Positions 41,457 to 51,148 of a stretch of DNA of 64,000 bases are shown here, piece after piece; position 1 is the stretch's first letter, and each line of letters starts with the position of its first letter. The translations under genes were made by a program, and so were the position numbers. The stretch comes from Lachnospiraceae bacterium. GTDB lineage: Bacteria; Bacillota; Clostridia; Lachnospirales; Anaerotignaceae. Below the pieces are notes generated by a model that was given only the letters and a program-made list of their open reading frames with translations, was not told the DNA's origin and searched no databases. The DNA is taken from assembly GCA_910576545.1 (NCBI GenBank), contig CAJTKM010000007.1, forward strand, positions 50,976 through 114,975, read 5' to 3'.

Positions 41457-42578
41457 TTATATCGTCCAGAACGTCTGCCCGTCCACCTCGGAGCAGACAA
41501 CTTCCAGTTCCCAGCCGTTTTTTCCCGCCGCCGCCGCAATTTTTTCCCGCAAAACCGGCACGATTAAAACCTCACTGGCGTAATGTGTCACATCTGCTAC
41601 GCAAATGTCCATGCTCACAGCCTTCTGTGCCTCATGGTACTTGATGTCGCCCGTCAGGTACGCGTCCGCACCCTGTTTCGCCGCGGCAGTTAAAAACTCC
41701 ACGCCACTGCCTGTACAAAGCCCCACGCGCCGGACCATCTTCTGCCCATCGCCCACAAGCCGTATCCTGTCCAGCCCCAGCCGTTTCCGCAGCTGTTCCG
41801 CAAATTCCACAAAAGGCATTGCCTCCGGCAGGCTGCCGATGCGCCCGATGCCTTCCCGTCTGCCTTTCCGCTCCACAGCATAAACATCATAAGCCGGCTC
41901 CTCATACGGGTGCGCCGCAAGCATCGCCTGCACAACCGCCCCCAGCTTTCCGGCGGGCACAATGGTTTCCAGACGGATTTCCTCTGCTTTTTCCAGCTTT
42001 CCCTGCCCCCCAAGGAACGGTTTCGTCCCGTCCAGCGGCAGGAAGGTCCCCATGCCCCTCGCGCCAAACGTACAATGGGAATATGCGCCGATATGCCCAG
42101 CGCCCGCCGCACACATGGCGTCCCGCAAAGCATCCTCATATCCAACAGGCACGTAGACAACGATTTTTTTCAAATCCTCCGCCCATGTTTCTTCTAAAAT
42201 CTCAATATCCTTCAGCCCTGCAAGCTCTGCAAGCACATCATTCGTGCCGCCCTGCGCCACGTCCAGATTGGTATGCGAGGAAAACGCCGCAATCCCGTTT
42301 TCAATCAGGGCAAAAATTCGCCTCCCCAGCGCGGTGTCTGCCGTTATGCTCTCCACCTTGCGGAACAGCAGCATCGGATGGTGCGTCACAATCATATCCG
42401 CGCCGATGCGTTTCGCCTCCTCAATTACGGGCTCGATGACGTCCAGCGCGACCAGCACCTTCCGCACCTCCCGCTCCGGGTCACCAACCGCAAGGCCGGG
42501 CTTATCCCAGCTTTCCGCCAGCCGCTCCGGCGCGATTTCTTCCATCGCCGCTATAATGTCCTTTACTTTTGCCAACAT
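41457..42578 (-). CDS. Nif3-like dinuclear metal centre protein (YqfO type)
   Basis: A 373-residue member of the Nif3/YqfO family, which forms hexamers with a two-metal site. The N-terminal Nif3 half carries DKPGLAVGD, DMIVTHHPMLLF (the HH metal ligands) and SSHTNLDVA. A PII/CutA-like insert lies at about residues 130-230. The C-terminal half has TGSGVEF and DVTHYASE. The family's biochemical role is debated. It overlaps trmK by 16 bases, the usual Firmicute pairing. Confidence 0.93.
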   Translation of the reverse strand: MLAKVKDIIAAMEEIAPERLAESWDKPGLAVGDPEREVRKVLVALDVIEPVIEEAKRIGADMIVTHHPMLLFRKVESITADTALGRRIFALIENGIAAFSSHTNLDVAQGGTNDVLAELAGLKDIEILEETWAEDLKKIVVYVPVGYEDALRDAMCAAGAGHIGAYSHCTFGARGMGTFLPLDGTKPFLGGQGKLEKAEEIRLETIVPAGKLGAVVQAMLAAHPYEEPAYDVYAVERKGRREGIGRIGSLPEAMPFVEFAEQLRKRLGLDRIRLVGDGQKMVRRVGLCTGSGVEFLTAAAKQGADAYLTGDIKYHEAQKAVSMDICVADVTHYASEVLIVPVLREKIAAAAGKNGWELEVVCSEVDGQTFWTI

Positions 42579-43261
42579 CCCAAAGCCTCCTTCATACCTT
42601 CCAGCTTTTCTTCCACAGCGGGCAGGCGCAGGCGCGCATTTTCTGTTTCCGTCCGCCGCAGCTGCTCCGCAAGCCGCTGGTATTTCCCTTTTTCTATCTC
42701 CAAAACCTCCCGCAAAAGCGGCTCTTTTTTTTCCAGAAGCCGTTTCCCATAAAGGTAATCTATTTCTCTGTCATAGTGTTCCGCGCCACGCTCACAGCGC
42801 ATCAGCGTATAAAGTTTCCCATCTTCTTTCAGCATATGCTCCTCCGCGATGGAAAAACCAATTTTATGCAGACACTTCCGCACCGCGCCAATGTCATGCT
42901 GAGGAGAAAGCACCAGTTCTTTTAGGCTTGCCGCGACCTCCGGACTGTCCTCTAAAATATGCACGGTCAGCATGCCGCCCATGCCCGCCATCACTGCCGT
43001 TTCCGCTTCAAACGGCCGCAAAGGCACAAGCCCGCTCCCCAGGCGCGTTTCAATCACGCCTTCCGCGCCGTAAAGAGCGATATTCGCGCGGCAGATTTCC
43101 AGCGGCCCCTTCCGCACATCGCAGGCATACCCTTTTTTCAGTTTTCCCTGCAAAAAAAGCGCAATCGGCACATAGCCGTGGTCCGTCCCGATGTCCGCCA
43201 CAGTTGGGTAAGACACCAGCCCCGCCACCGCCGCAAGCCGTTTTGAAAGCTCCAAATTCAT
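42563..43261 (-). CDS. trmK: tRNA (adenine-22-N1)-methyltransferase TrmK
   Basis: A 232-residue class I SAM-dependent methyltransferase that modifies A22 of some tRNAs. The SAM-binding motif is VADIGTDHGYVPIALF near residue 25, and AVMAGMGGMLTVHILED near 90 holds the catalytic-loop region. A C-terminal coiled coil (EIEKGKYQRLAEQLRRTETE) completes it. The start is uncertain: the ATG at 43261 has GGAGG only one base upstream, and a TTG two codons later would have better spacing. It lies between nif3 and a pair of membrane proteins. Confidence 0.92.
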   Translation of the reverse strand: MNLELSKRLAAVAGLVSYPTVADIGTDHGYVPIALFLQGKLKKGYACDVRKGPLEICRANIALYGAEGVIETRLGSGLVPLRPFEAETAVMAGMGGMLTVHILEDSPEVAASLKELVLSPQHDIGAVRKCLHKIGFSIAEEHMLKEDGKLYTLMRCERGAEHYDREIDYLYGKRLLEKKEPLLREVLEIEKGKYQRLAEQLRRTETENARLRLPAVEEKLEGMKEALGCWQK

Positions 43262-43273
43262 TCCTCCGTCCAA

Positions 43274-43882
43274 TCAGTTATATGTCCATTCCAGGCCGTC
43301 ATTGCCGCTGTCCCGCAAAGCCTGTTCCCAGTCACCGGAACGCATATCTTCCAGCACCGCAAAACGGCTTGTTCCAGACGGCGCAAAATACACACAAACC
43401 GCAATATCTTCGTCCGCGCCAAAAACATACAGATACAGCCTTTGGCGAATCGTTGGCTGTCCATGTCCCCGCAGTATCCTGCCAACCGTCCGCTGGAAAA
43501 TATCCTGTGAACCATAGCCTGTAAATAGGGGAATTACTTCCTCCGGCACGTCCAGAGGCTCCACATCTTTATATTCTCCCAGCCAGATATTTGCCATCGT
43601 TTCCTGCCCTTCGGCATATGTTTCGTCAGGAAACGCATTGTAAACCGTCATGATTTCCAGCGCAAACGCCAATCCAATCCCCGCAAGCACAATTCTGCGC
43701 CCACCGAATTTATATATCAAAAAACACGCCGCAATCACCAGCAGTATTGTTACCGTTATAATATCCTGAAACATGATACAGCTTTGATAAACCCTGTCTA
43801 TACGGCTTTTCAGCAGATAAAACACCGCTATACACAGCAATACGCCTGCCGTATCCCATTTTGTGCATTTCCACCGCCGCAT
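43274..43882 (-). CDS. Membrane protein of unknown function, paralogue A
   Basis: A 202-residue protein. Three N-terminal membrane helices (about residues 12-27, 42-57 and 65-85) are followed by an extracytoplasmic domain of about 110 residues. It shares with its neighbour the patterns 'YQSC..FQ', 'ETYAEG', 'FTGY' and 'YVFGA-ED-IA-C-Y-P-SG-S--AVLE-MR--DW'. I do not recognise a family. The pair lies inside the rpoD-trmK region, where most Firmicutes have no extra genes. Confidence 0.6.
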   Translation of the reverse strand: MRRWKCTKWDTAGVLLCIAVFYLLKSRIDRVYQSCIMFQDIITVTILLVIAACFLIYKFGGRRIVLAGIGLAFALEIMTVYNAFPDETYAEGQETMANIWLGEYKDVEPLDVPEEVIPLFTGYGSQDIFQRTVGRILRGHGQPTIRQRLYLYVFGADEDIAVCVYFAPSGTSRFAVLEDMRSGDWEQALRDSGNDGLEWTYN

Positions 43883-43904
43883 GGCAAGCCCCCCTGTTCT
43901 GCCT

Positions 43905-44504
43905 TCAGTTCCGCCCTTCCGTCCATTCTAAACTGCCGCTGACAAGTTCCTGTTTCCAATCCATGAAACGCATACCCTCCAGCACCGCAATGCTGCTTTC
44001 CCCGCTGAACGGGTCATAAATGCAGGCGGCAATATCATTCCCCGCGCCGAAAACATACACATACGGCCTGCGGCAGAACACAGGCTTTTCGCTCCGCCCC
44101 GTTATCCTGTTAAAAAACCGCTGTGCCGCATTTTCCGTATCATATCCGGTAAAAAAGCCAATGAAATTGCCCGTTTCGCCCATCAGTTCTACCGCCCCGT
44201 ATCCTTCGAGCCAGCGTTCCTGCATTCTCAGCCCGCCTTCCGCGTAGGTATCCGCGGGCAGTATAGCATACACTGCGGCACATTCCAGCAGGACAGCCGC
44301 CGCAATCCCCGCAAACACGCTTTTCCGCGCGCCCATATTTTTAATCAGTATGCCGCCCGCAAAAACCAGCACGAACGCCAAAACAAGGAACGGCTGAAAG
44401 TCAACACAGCTCTGATATGTACTGTTAAGGCGCGCGAAGCACATGATAACGCCCGCATACACCAAAAACAGCGTTTTATCCGTTTTCGTCCATCTCCGCC
44501 GCAT
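43905..44504 (-). CDS. Membrane protein of unknown function, paralogue B
   Basis: A 199-residue paralogue of the protein at 43274, with the same three helices and the same C-terminal pattern (YVYVFGAGNDIAACIYDPFSG, then IAVLEGMRFMDWKQEL). It starts 22 bases upstream of paralogue A and both have similar G-rich ribosome sites, so they are likely co-transcribed duplicates. The start at 44504 (MRRRWTKTDK) aligns with that of paralogue A (MRRWKCTKWD); the frame extends 44 codons further without support. Confidence 0.6.
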   Translation of the reverse strand: MRRRWTKTDKTLFLVYAGVIMCFARLNSTYQSCVDFQPFLVLAFVLVFAGGILIKNMGARKSVFAGIAAAVLLECAAVYAILPADTYAEGGLRMQERWLEGYGAVELMGETGNFIGFFTGYDTENAAQRFFNRITGRSEKPVFCRRPYVYVFGAGNDIAACIYDPFSGESSIAVLEGMRFMDWKQELVSGSLEWTEGRN

Positions 44505-44639
44505 GACAGCCCCCTTATATTTGAAAAAAGGGCGGCACCCCTCCGTCCGCCCTGAAAACCTGCAAAACCCTGGAGGCTCTTCCTCCTCGGCACCCTGCTG
44601 CACAGGGCGGGCAAAGCCCGTTTTTGCCATAGGCAATGA

Positions 44640-44830
44640 CCTCCGTTTCTTTCCCTGAGAGAAAGAAGCAAAGAGTATTGCGCGGAACTACGTTCCGCGG
44701 ATAAAACAAAATGATACCGCCCCATATTATTTATGTACCTGCCGCACTTTGTGCGGCGGAAATAAAGTCCTTTGCTCCGCTTTCTCCGAAAGAAAGCGGA
44801 TAGGGGTATGGGGACAGAGTCCCCGAATCT
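44640..44830. repeat. Palindromic intergenic repeat downstream of rpoD
   Basis: The pattern GCCGCACTTTGTGCGGC, CTTTCTCCGAAAGAAAGCGG and GGGGACAGAGTCCCC belongs to the dispersed family. The last palindrome lies right after the rpoD stop and may act as its terminator. 44505-44640 holds a Gly/Pro-rich fragment that looks like further repeat, not a gene. Confidence 0.65.
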
Positions 44831-44831
44831 T

Positions 44832-45905
44832 TTACTCCAGATAATCCTTCAGCTTTTTGCTCCGGCTCGGGTGGCGCAGCTTCCGCAGGGCTTTCGCCTC
44901 AATCTGCCTGATGCGCTCCCTTGTCACGTTAAACTCCTTGCCAACTTCCTCCAGCGTACGCGCCCTGCCGTCATCCAGCCCGAAGCGCAGACGCAACACT
45001 TTTTCCTCCCTGTCCGTCAGAGTATCCAGCACCTCAATCAGCTGTTCTTTCAGCAGCGTAAACGCCGCCGCCTCAGCAGGCGCAGGAATATCATCGTCCG
45101 GGATAAAGTCCCCAAGATGGCTGTCCTCCTCCTCACCAATGGGCGTTTCCAGCGAAACAGGCTCCTGCGCGATTTTCATAATTTCGCGCACCTTCTCCTC
45201 CGGCATCTGCATCTCCGCCGCCAGCTCTTCCGCAGTCGGTTCGCGCCCCAGCTCCTGCAAAAGCTGTCTGGAAATGCGAATCAGTTTATTGATTGTTTCC
45301 ACCATATGCACAGGGATCCGGATGGTCCGCGCCTGGTCTGCAATCGCGCGGGTAATCGCCTGACGAATCCACCATGTCGCATATGTGCTGAACTTAAAGC
45401 CTTTATGGTAGTCAAATTTTTCCACAGCCTTTATCAGGCCAAGATTGCCCTCCTGAATCAGGTCAAGAAAGAGCATGCCGCGCCCCACATACCGTTTCGC
45501 GATGCTGACAACAAGCCGCAGGTTCGCCTCCGCAAGCTTCTTTTTTGCTTCCTCGTCGCCTTCCTCCATGCGCAGAGCAAGCTCGACTTCCTCCTCCGCG
45601 CTCAGCAGAGGCACCTTGCCGATTTCTTTCAGGTACATCCGCACAGGGTCGTCAATATTGATGCCCTCTGGCAGAGTCAGGTCGAGATCCTTCTCAATCT
45701 CCTCCTCGGCTTCAATATTGCCCAGTACGTCAATCCCCTGGCTTTCGAGGTATTCATAAATGCGGTCTATGCGGTCAGGATCCAGGTCCAAATCCGCCAG
45801 ATGATCTATGATCTCCTTATATTCCAATACACTTTTTTTCTTTTTGCCCATCTGGACAAGTTCCTCCAAACGGGTCAATAATGTAGTTTCTTCGACGGAT
45901 TTCAA
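44832..45905 (-). CDS. rpoD: RNA polymerase primary sigma factor (sigma-70/SigA)
   Basis: A 357-residue housekeeping sigma factor. A short region 1.1 is at the start, region 1.2 is [20 protein letters not shown], regions 2.1-2.4 run from [19 protein letters not shown] through [20 protein letters not shown] (-10 recognition), region 3 from [13 protein letters not shown], and region 4.2 is [20 protein letters not shown] near the C-terminus (-35 recognition). The length is normal for Clostridia. It follows dnaG by 39 bases in the classical dnaG-rpoD operon. Confidence 0.97.
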   Translation of the reverse strand: MKSVEETTLLTRLEELVQMGKKKKSVLEYKEIIDHLADLDLDPDRIDRIYEYLESQGIDVLGNIEAEEEIEKDLDLTLPEGINIDDPVRMYLKEIGKVPLLSAEEEVELALRMEEGDEEAKKKLAEANLRLVVSIAKRYVGRGMLFLDLIQEGNLGLIKAVEKFDYHKGFKFSTYATWWIRQAITRAIADQARTIRIPVHMVETINKLIRISRQLLQELGREPTAEELAAEMQMPEEKVREIMKIAQEPVSLETPIGEEEDSHLGDFIPDDDIPAPAEAAAFTLLKEQLIEVLDTLTDREEKVLRLRFGLDDGRARTLEEVGKEFNVTRERIRQIEAKALRKLRHPSRSKKLKDYLE

Positions 45906-45944
45906 CGCAATCCTTCCTTTCTCTGCTCTTATAGTCTAACCATC

Positions 45945-47729
45945 TCAGATGGTAATATACAGGGATTCCAGCTTTCTTTTCGCCTCCATCAGGCTTTGCA
46001 GCTCCTCGGCGGAAACGGCGTTTGCCGTCATTTGGTCGATTTTTGTCCGCTTAAGCAGGCGCACCTGCTCATTGACGGCTTTCTCTATCTCCGCGCCGTC
46101 CTCCTGCGGCAGCTGCACCGCAAACACTTCCGCCGCAGCCTTCTGCTCCTCCGCCCCTTCGAAGCGGCTCACCAGGTCTGCAGGGAACACATGCCCGTTT
46201 TCCTGCCACATCTGCCCGATGGCAGTGTACATCACGCGGTAGGCTTCTTCGGTAAAATCGGCAGCTTCCAGCACATCCTGCAGCTTTTCCTGCACACCCT
46301 GATACTGCGCGCAGAGGAACAGCAGGTTCCGCTGTGCCTCCAAAAGCCCTTTTTCCGCCCGCTTCGACAGCTTTGCGCCATTGCCGCTTTGCCGGGAAAC
46401 CGGTGCTCTTGCCGTTTCGCTCCGCCGGGCAGCCTCTTCCTTCCGCATCAGCTTGCGCACCTCGCTGCGGATGGCGTCCTCCTCCACACCCGTTGAGCGG
46501 CTCACCTCCCCGAGGTAGACATTCCGCTCAATATCGCTTTCCAGCCTTGCCAAAATCTGCGCCGCCTCAGTCGCAAACCGCACCCTGTGCTCCGGGTTTT
46601 CGAGGTTATAATTCCGCCTGGAACAGGCGATTTCAAAAGATATGTAATGCACAGCGTTTACCAGCAGCTTGGAGAATTCCGCCGCGCCGTTCGCCTTGAT
46701 GAACTCATCGGGGTCTTTGCCGTCCGGCACCTGTGTCACACGCACCCTGAAACCGCTTTTCACCAGCACCGGAATGGCGCGCAGCGCGGCGTTCGTTCCG
46801 GCGTCATCACTGTCGTAAAGCAGTATCACGTCATCAGCAAAGCGTTTGAGTGTACGCGCGTGTTCCTGATTGAAGGCCGTCCCCAGCGATGCCACAACGT
46901 TATGGAAACCTGCCTGATATATGGAAATCATATCCATATAACCCTCTACGAGTATCAGCTCCCGTTTCCGTGATTCTTTGGCAAAGTTCAGGCCGTACAA
47001 ATTGCGGCTTTTGCTGAACAGCACCGTTTCGGGGGAATTAAGGTATTTCGGTTCCCCCTTCCCAAGGATACGCCCGCCAAAGCCAACGGCCCGCCCCTGT
47101 GCATCAAAAATGGGAAACATCACGCGGCCGCGGAAGCGGTCATGATAACCCTCGCCATTTTTGTTTTCCAGCGCAAGCCCGCATTTGAGGATTTCGTCCA
47201 TAGTAAAGCCTTTTTCCAGCAGATGGCTGGTCAGGGCGTCATAGGAGCCGGGGGCAAACCCAATGCCAAATTTGCGGATAATGCGCGGGTCAAGCTGCCG
47301 TTTCTGAAGGTAAGCGCGGGCATCTGCGCCCTGCTCTCCCTGCAGGGTATCATAGAAAAACCTGCCTGCGGCGGAATGGGCTTGAAAGAGCCTGTCCTTC
47401 AAGCGTTCCACAGCAACAGCGGCAGCAGTCTTTTCCGGCTCAGGCAGAAGGATATGCGCACGGTCGGCAAGCTGTTTGAGGGCTTCCGGAAAGGTACAGT
47501 TCTCCATCTGCATAAGGAAGGTAAAGACATTACCGCCCGAGCCGCAGCCAAAACAGTAAAAAAACTGCTTTTCGCGGTTGACGGAAAACGAAGGGGTCTT
47601 TTCATTATGAAAAGGGCAGAGTCCCATAAAAGAACTGCCCTTTTGCTTTAACGGCACATACTGGGAAACGACATCCACAATATCATTCTGCATTCGCACT
47701 TCGTCTATGATTTCATTTGGATAGCTCAT
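45945..47729 (-). CDS. dnaG: DNA primase
   Basis: A 594-residue primase that makes RNA primers at the replication fork. The CHC2-type zinc-binding domain has CPFHNEKTPSFSV at residues 38 onward and FYCFGCGSGG near 58-66. The TOPRIM domain has EGYMDMIS and LLYDSDDAGTNA, with the metal-binding Glu and Asp residues. The C-terminal helicase-interaction domain covers roughly residues 430-594. The start MSYPNEIIDEV at 47729 is where primases normally begin; a frame extension upstream has no support. It is separated from dgt by a terminator-like hairpin. Confidence 0.96.
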   Translation of the reverse strand: MSYPNEIIDEVRMQNDIVDVVSQYVPLKQKGSSFMGLCPFHNEKTPSFSVNREKQFFYCFGCGSGGNVFTFLMQMENCTFPEALKQLADRAHILLPEPEKTAAAVAVERLKDRLFQAHSAAGRFFYDTLQGEQGADARAYLQKRQLDPRIIRKFGIGFAPGSYDALTSHLLEKGFTMDEILKCGLALENKNGEGYHDRFRGRVMFPIFDAQGRAVGFGGRILGKGEPKYLNSPETVLFSKSRNLYGLNFAKESRKRELILVEGYMDMISIYQAGFHNVVASLGTAFNQEHARTLKRFADDVILLYDSDDAGTNAALRAIPVLVKSGFRVRVTQVPDGKDPDEFIKANGAAEFSKLLVNAVHYISFEIACSRRNYNLENPEHRVRFATEAAQILARLESDIERNVYLGEVSRSTGVEEDAIRSEVRKLMRKEEAARRSETARAPVSRQSGNGAKLSKRAEKGLLEAQRNLLFLCAQYQGVQEKLQDVLEAADFTEEAYRVMYTAIGQMWQENGHVFPADLVSRFEGAEEQKAAAEVFAVQLPQEDGAEIEKAVNEQVRLLKRTKIDQMTANAVSAEELQSLMEAKRKLESLYITI

Positions 47730-47945
47730 TTCCACCACCCCGCTTCCGCTTAAAAATCCTGAGGGCCCTGCCCGGAACACCCGCAAGGGCTTTCGGCCCC
47801 TGGCCTGTTTTCCAGCCGCATTTTATGCAGCTGGGGAGGGACAATGCCCTGATTTGTTCAATTCTCTTTGCTGATATAAATTCGACATTTTTTCGTAAAA
47901 TCCTTTTTCCGGCGGGGCATTTCCAGCTCTTTAGTAGGATTGCCC

Positions 47946-47974
47946 AAAAAAGCGGCGTAAAGCCGCCCTTTTTT
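47946..47974 (-). terminator. Terminator between dgt and dnaG
   Basis: A GCGGC-GTAAA-GCCGC hairpin with an A run on one side and a T run on the other, so it works on the minus strand. It lies 17 bases after the dgt stop. Confidence 0.7.
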
Positions 47975-47990
47975 CAAGCAATGGTGCAAG

Positions 47991-49004
47991 TCACAGCCTG
48001 CTCCATTCCTTCGGGATAAACAATTCGTTATACTTTGCCACGGCGAAACGGTCTGTCATACAGGCGATATAATCGCAGACGACCTGCCGGACGGGGTCGC
48101 CCTCCTCCATAAGCTGGCGGAATTCCTGCGACATTTTTTCCGGATGCTCCATATAAAACGCGAACAAATCGCCAACGATTTTTTCCGCCTTCTCATGTTC
48201 AACCTCAGCAACAGGGCTGGCATACACGCGCTGGAACATAAAGCTGCGCAGATCCGTCAGCGTTTTCCGCATTTCCGTACTCATGCGGATATCCTCCGCC
48301 TCCATGCTGTTGCGTATAGTATCGCGTATCATGGCATTGATACGGCTGCTGGAAGTCGTGCCAATCCGCCCCACGATCTCCGGCGGAATATCCTCCGGGC
48401 GCAGCAGCCCCGCACGAAATGAATCGTCTATATCGTGGTTGGTATACGCAATTTTATCCGAAAGCTGGACAATCTTGCCTTCCAGAGTACCTGGCGAGCC
48501 GCTTGTGCGGTGGTTCAAAATCCCATCGCGTACCTCCCACGTCAGGTTAAGCCCCATGCCGTCCTTTTCCAGCCGCTCCACAACGCGCAGGCTCTGTTCA
48601 TTATGCGCGAAGCCGCCTGTGTCCCGACAGAGCACGCCCAATTCACGTTCCCCCGCATGACCAAAGGGCGTATGTCCCAAATCGTGCCCCAGTGCAATAG
48701 CTTCCGTCAAATCCTCATTCAGCTGCAGCGCGCGCGCAATCGTTCGCGCAATCTGCGCAACCTCCAGCGTATGCGTTAAACGCGTGCGGTAATGGTCGCC
48801 CTCAGGGGAAATAAACACCTGCGTTTTATGCTTCATCCGCCGGAACGCCTTGGCGTGGATAATGCGGTCGCGGTCACGCTGGAAATCCGTGCGAATATCA
48901 CACTGCGGCTCGGGGTGTTCGCGTCCCTTCGTTTCCGCACTCCTTGCGGCGTTCGGCCCTAACATTCTTTTTTCCCGTTCTTCCTGCATCATGCGTAAAT
49001 CCAT
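47991..49004 (-). CDS. dgt: dGTP triphosphohydrolase (HD domain)
   Basis: A 337-residue HD-domain enzyme that splits deoxynucleoside triphosphates, mainly dGTP, into nucleoside and triphosphate. The metal ligands are seen in RTRLTHTLEVAQIA and ALGHDLGHTPFGHAGE, and again in KIAYTNHDIDD. The length and the position before dnaG are typical for Firmicutes. Confidence 0.93.
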   Translation of the reverse strand: MDLRMMQEEREKRMLGPNAARSAETKGREHPEPQCDIRTDFQRDRDRIIHAKAFRRMKHKTQVFISPEGDHYRTRLTHTLEVAQIARTIARALQLNEDLTEAIALGHDLGHTPFGHAGERELGVLCRDTGGFAHNEQSLRVVERLEKDGMGLNLTWEVRDGILNHRTSGSPGTLEGKIVQLSDKIAYTNHDIDDSFRAGLLRPEDIPPEIVGRIGTTSSSRINAMIRDTIRNSMEAEDIRMSTEMRKTLTDLRSFMFQRVYASPVAEVEHEKAEKIVGDLFAFYMEHPEKMSQEFRQLMEEGDPVRQVVCDYIACMTDRFAVAKYNELFIPKEWSRL

Positions 49005-49230
49005 TCCATTCCCCTCCCTGCGTTCAGCGTTCTTTCCATTGCCCTGCCGGTAAATCTGCCCTGAAAGGCTTTTATATAGTATGAATACGCCGTTTTTCGT
49101 GCGATTCCTTTTTATTTCGCAAAAAAAACGGCGAATTTCTAAATTTTATGTCAAACGCGCACGCACACCATGTGAAACGGTGCGCTTCTGCTATTGTATG
49201 CGGCAGGCAGGCTTTCAGCCGTTTCTGCGC

Positions 49231-49268
49231 AAAAAAACAGCAGAAGCCTTTTCAGCTCCCGCTGTTTT
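49231..49268 (-). terminator. Terminator of the ABC transporter operon
   Basis: On the minus strand CAGCGGGAGC pairs with GCTTCTGCTG (two mismatches), followed by seven T. It lies 15 bases after the ATPase stop. A further hairpin (CGCCGTTTTT/AAAAACGGCG, 49089-49134) follows before dgt. Confidence 0.6.
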
Positions 49269-49282
49269 GTATGCAGTATATT

Positions 49283-50077
49283 TTAACCCAGCAACGCTCT
49301 GTCGTTGACAAATTCGCTGCCGCTGGCAACGGAGAATTTTTGCAGCAGGTCCTCAACCGTCAGCTTTGCTTTTTCTTCTCCTTTGATGTCAAGTATCACC
49401 CTGCCGTCACACATCATGATAAGCCGGTTTCCATGCACAATGGCGTCCTTCATGTTGTGCGTCACCATTAAGGCGGTCAGGTTGTTTTCCCGCACAATTT
49501 TGTCCGAAAGTTCCAGCACCTTCGCCGCCGTTTTGGGGTCAAGTGCTGCGGTATGCTCGTCTAAAAGCAGAAGGCGCGGCTTTTTCAGTGTTGCCATGAG
49601 AAGCGTCAGAGCCTGCCGCTGCCCGCCGCTCAAAAGCCCGACCTTTGCTTTCAGCCGCGTTTCCAGCCCCAAATCCAGCATTTTCAGCAGTTCGCGGTAC
49701 TCCTCCCGTTCCTTCGCGCGAATACCCCAGACAAGCCCGCGCCGCTGTCCGCGCCGAAGCGCCAGCGCAAGGTTTTCTTCCAGTTCCATATCTGCCGCTG
49801 TGCCTGTCATAGGGTCTTGAAACACGCGTCCCAGATAGACCGCCCGCTTATGCTCCGGCAGGCGGGTCACGTCCTCCCCGCCAATCAGTACAGAACCGGA
49901 ATCAATGGGCCACACACCCGCAATGGCGTTCAGCATGGTGGATTTTCCCGCGCCATTGCCACCAATAACGGTCACGAAATCGCCTTCTTCCAGCGTCAGG
50001 TTCAGATTTTTCAACGCCCGTTTTTCGCTGGGCGTATGCGGGTGGAAAGTCTTGCAGACATTCTTCAGTTCAAGCAT
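49283..50077 (-). CDS. ABC transporter ATP-binding protein (TrpXYZ type)
   Basis: A 264-residue nucleotide-binding subunit. Walker A is GGNGAGKSTMLN near residue 41, the signature LLSGGQRQALTLL is near 146, Walker B is PRLLLLDEHTAALDP near 164-178 and the H-loop is VTHNMKDA. It energises a transporter with the permease (overlap of 8 bases) and the substrate-binding lipoprotein upstream. The start at 50077 (MLELKNVCKTF) is where this family begins. The substrate is probably an amino acid or aromatic compound. Confidence 0.92.
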   Translation of the reverse strand: MLELKNVCKTFHPHTPSEKRALKNLNLTLEEGDFVTVIGGNGAGKSTMLNAIAGVWPIDSGSVLIGGEDVTRLPEHKRAVYLGRVFQDPMTGTAADMELEENLALALRRGQRRGLVWGIRAKEREEYRELLKMLDLGLETRLKAKVGLLSGGQRQALTLLMATLKKPRLLLLDEHTAALDPKTAAKVLELSDKIVRENNLTALMVTHNMKDAIVHGNRLIMMCDGRVILDIKGEEKAKLTVEDLLQKFSVASGSEFVNDRALLG

Positions 50078-50981
50078 TGCCCCTGCCCCCTTTCCGGATG
50101 TGCCCTGCGTCATACTGTGCTTTCAGATAAGGCACAGCAAGGAACGCCGCCACAATCAGCGCACTGATGAGCTTCATGTCGGTCGTTTCCAGCCCGAGCC
50201 ACAGCACAACGGCAATAACAACAAAATACAACACCGCGCCGATGATAACACCCGTCATACGCAGGGCGAAATTGCGGAACACCCTGCCGAACAGCACGCC
50301 GCCGATAATAACTGCCGCCAATCCGATAACGATGGCACCGCGCCCCATATTTACGTCCGCATTGCCCTGATACTGTGCGTAAAGCCCGCCAGCCAGCCCG
50401 ACCAGCCCATTGGAGAGCATCAGCCCGATAACCTTCATGGTTTTGGTATTGATGCCCTGCGCGCGGGCCATGTTTTCGTTGTTGCCCGTTGCGCGGACAG
50501 CGCGCCCAAGCTCTGTGCCAAAAAACCAGTACAAAACGCCTATCATGACAGCGCAGAAAACAAAGGAAACAAATATCGCGCGGGGGATTTCGCGCAGGCT
50601 CAAAAGTAAATCATATTGATCTACACTGATAGCCTGATTGGATTTCCCCAAAATACGCATATTGATAGAATACAGCCCCAGCTGGCTCAGGATGCCGGAA
50701 AGTATCGCCGGGATACCGAAAGCCGCATGAAAGATACCTGTTGCAAGCCCTGCCGCCATGCCCGCAAGCGTCGCGGCAAGCAGGGCAACATATACGTTTC
50801 TGCCGGAAAGCATAACCATTACCGCGACCGCACCGCCTGTGGCAATGCTGCCGTCTACGGTCAGGTCTGCGTAATCCAGCACTTTATAGGTGATATACAC
50901 GCCGACTGCCATAATGCCCCAAATCAGACCCTGGGCAATGGAACCGGGGAGCGCGTTAAAGAGCGCAGCTAATTGAAACAT
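50070..50981 (-). CDS. ABC transporter permease (TrpXYZ type)
   Basis: A 303-residue permease of the branched-chain/BMP-like superfamily (PF02653) with eight or so hydrophobic helices. The N-terminal segment FNALPGSIAQGLIWGIMAVG followed by VYITYKVLDYADLTVDGSIA is characteristic of permeases partnered with ABC_sub_bind proteins. The ELGRAVRATGNNENMARAQG segment near residue 182 is the coupling loop to the ATPase. It overlaps the ATPase gene by 8 bases. Confidence 0.92.
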   Translation of the reverse strand: MFQLAALFNALPGSIAQGLIWGIMAVGVYITYKVLDYADLTVDGSIATGGAVAVMVMLSGRNVYVALLAATLAGMAAGLATGIFHAAFGIPAILSGILSQLGLYSINMRILGKSNQAISVDQYDLLLSLREIPRAIFVSFVFCAVMIGVLYWFFGTELGRAVRATGNNENMARAQGINTKTMKVIGLMLSNGLVGLAGGLYAQYQGNADVNMGRGAIVIGLAAVIIGGVLFGRVFRNFALRMTGVIIGAVLYFVVIAVVLWLGLETTDMKLISALIVAAFLAVPYLKAQYDAGHIRKGGRGNA

Positions 50982-51148
50982 TGGAATCTCCTCCTTTGCG
51001 GGTTCCAGCTTTGGTTACCCAATTATCTCCGAAAACAATTCCAGCCGCATAGATATGCGGCTGGCAGTAAAGTTCTTTGCCCGATTTCCTTCCGGAAAGG
51101 GACGGGGTATTGGTGCGAAGCCCCGCAAAACATCGGAGCCATACATAA

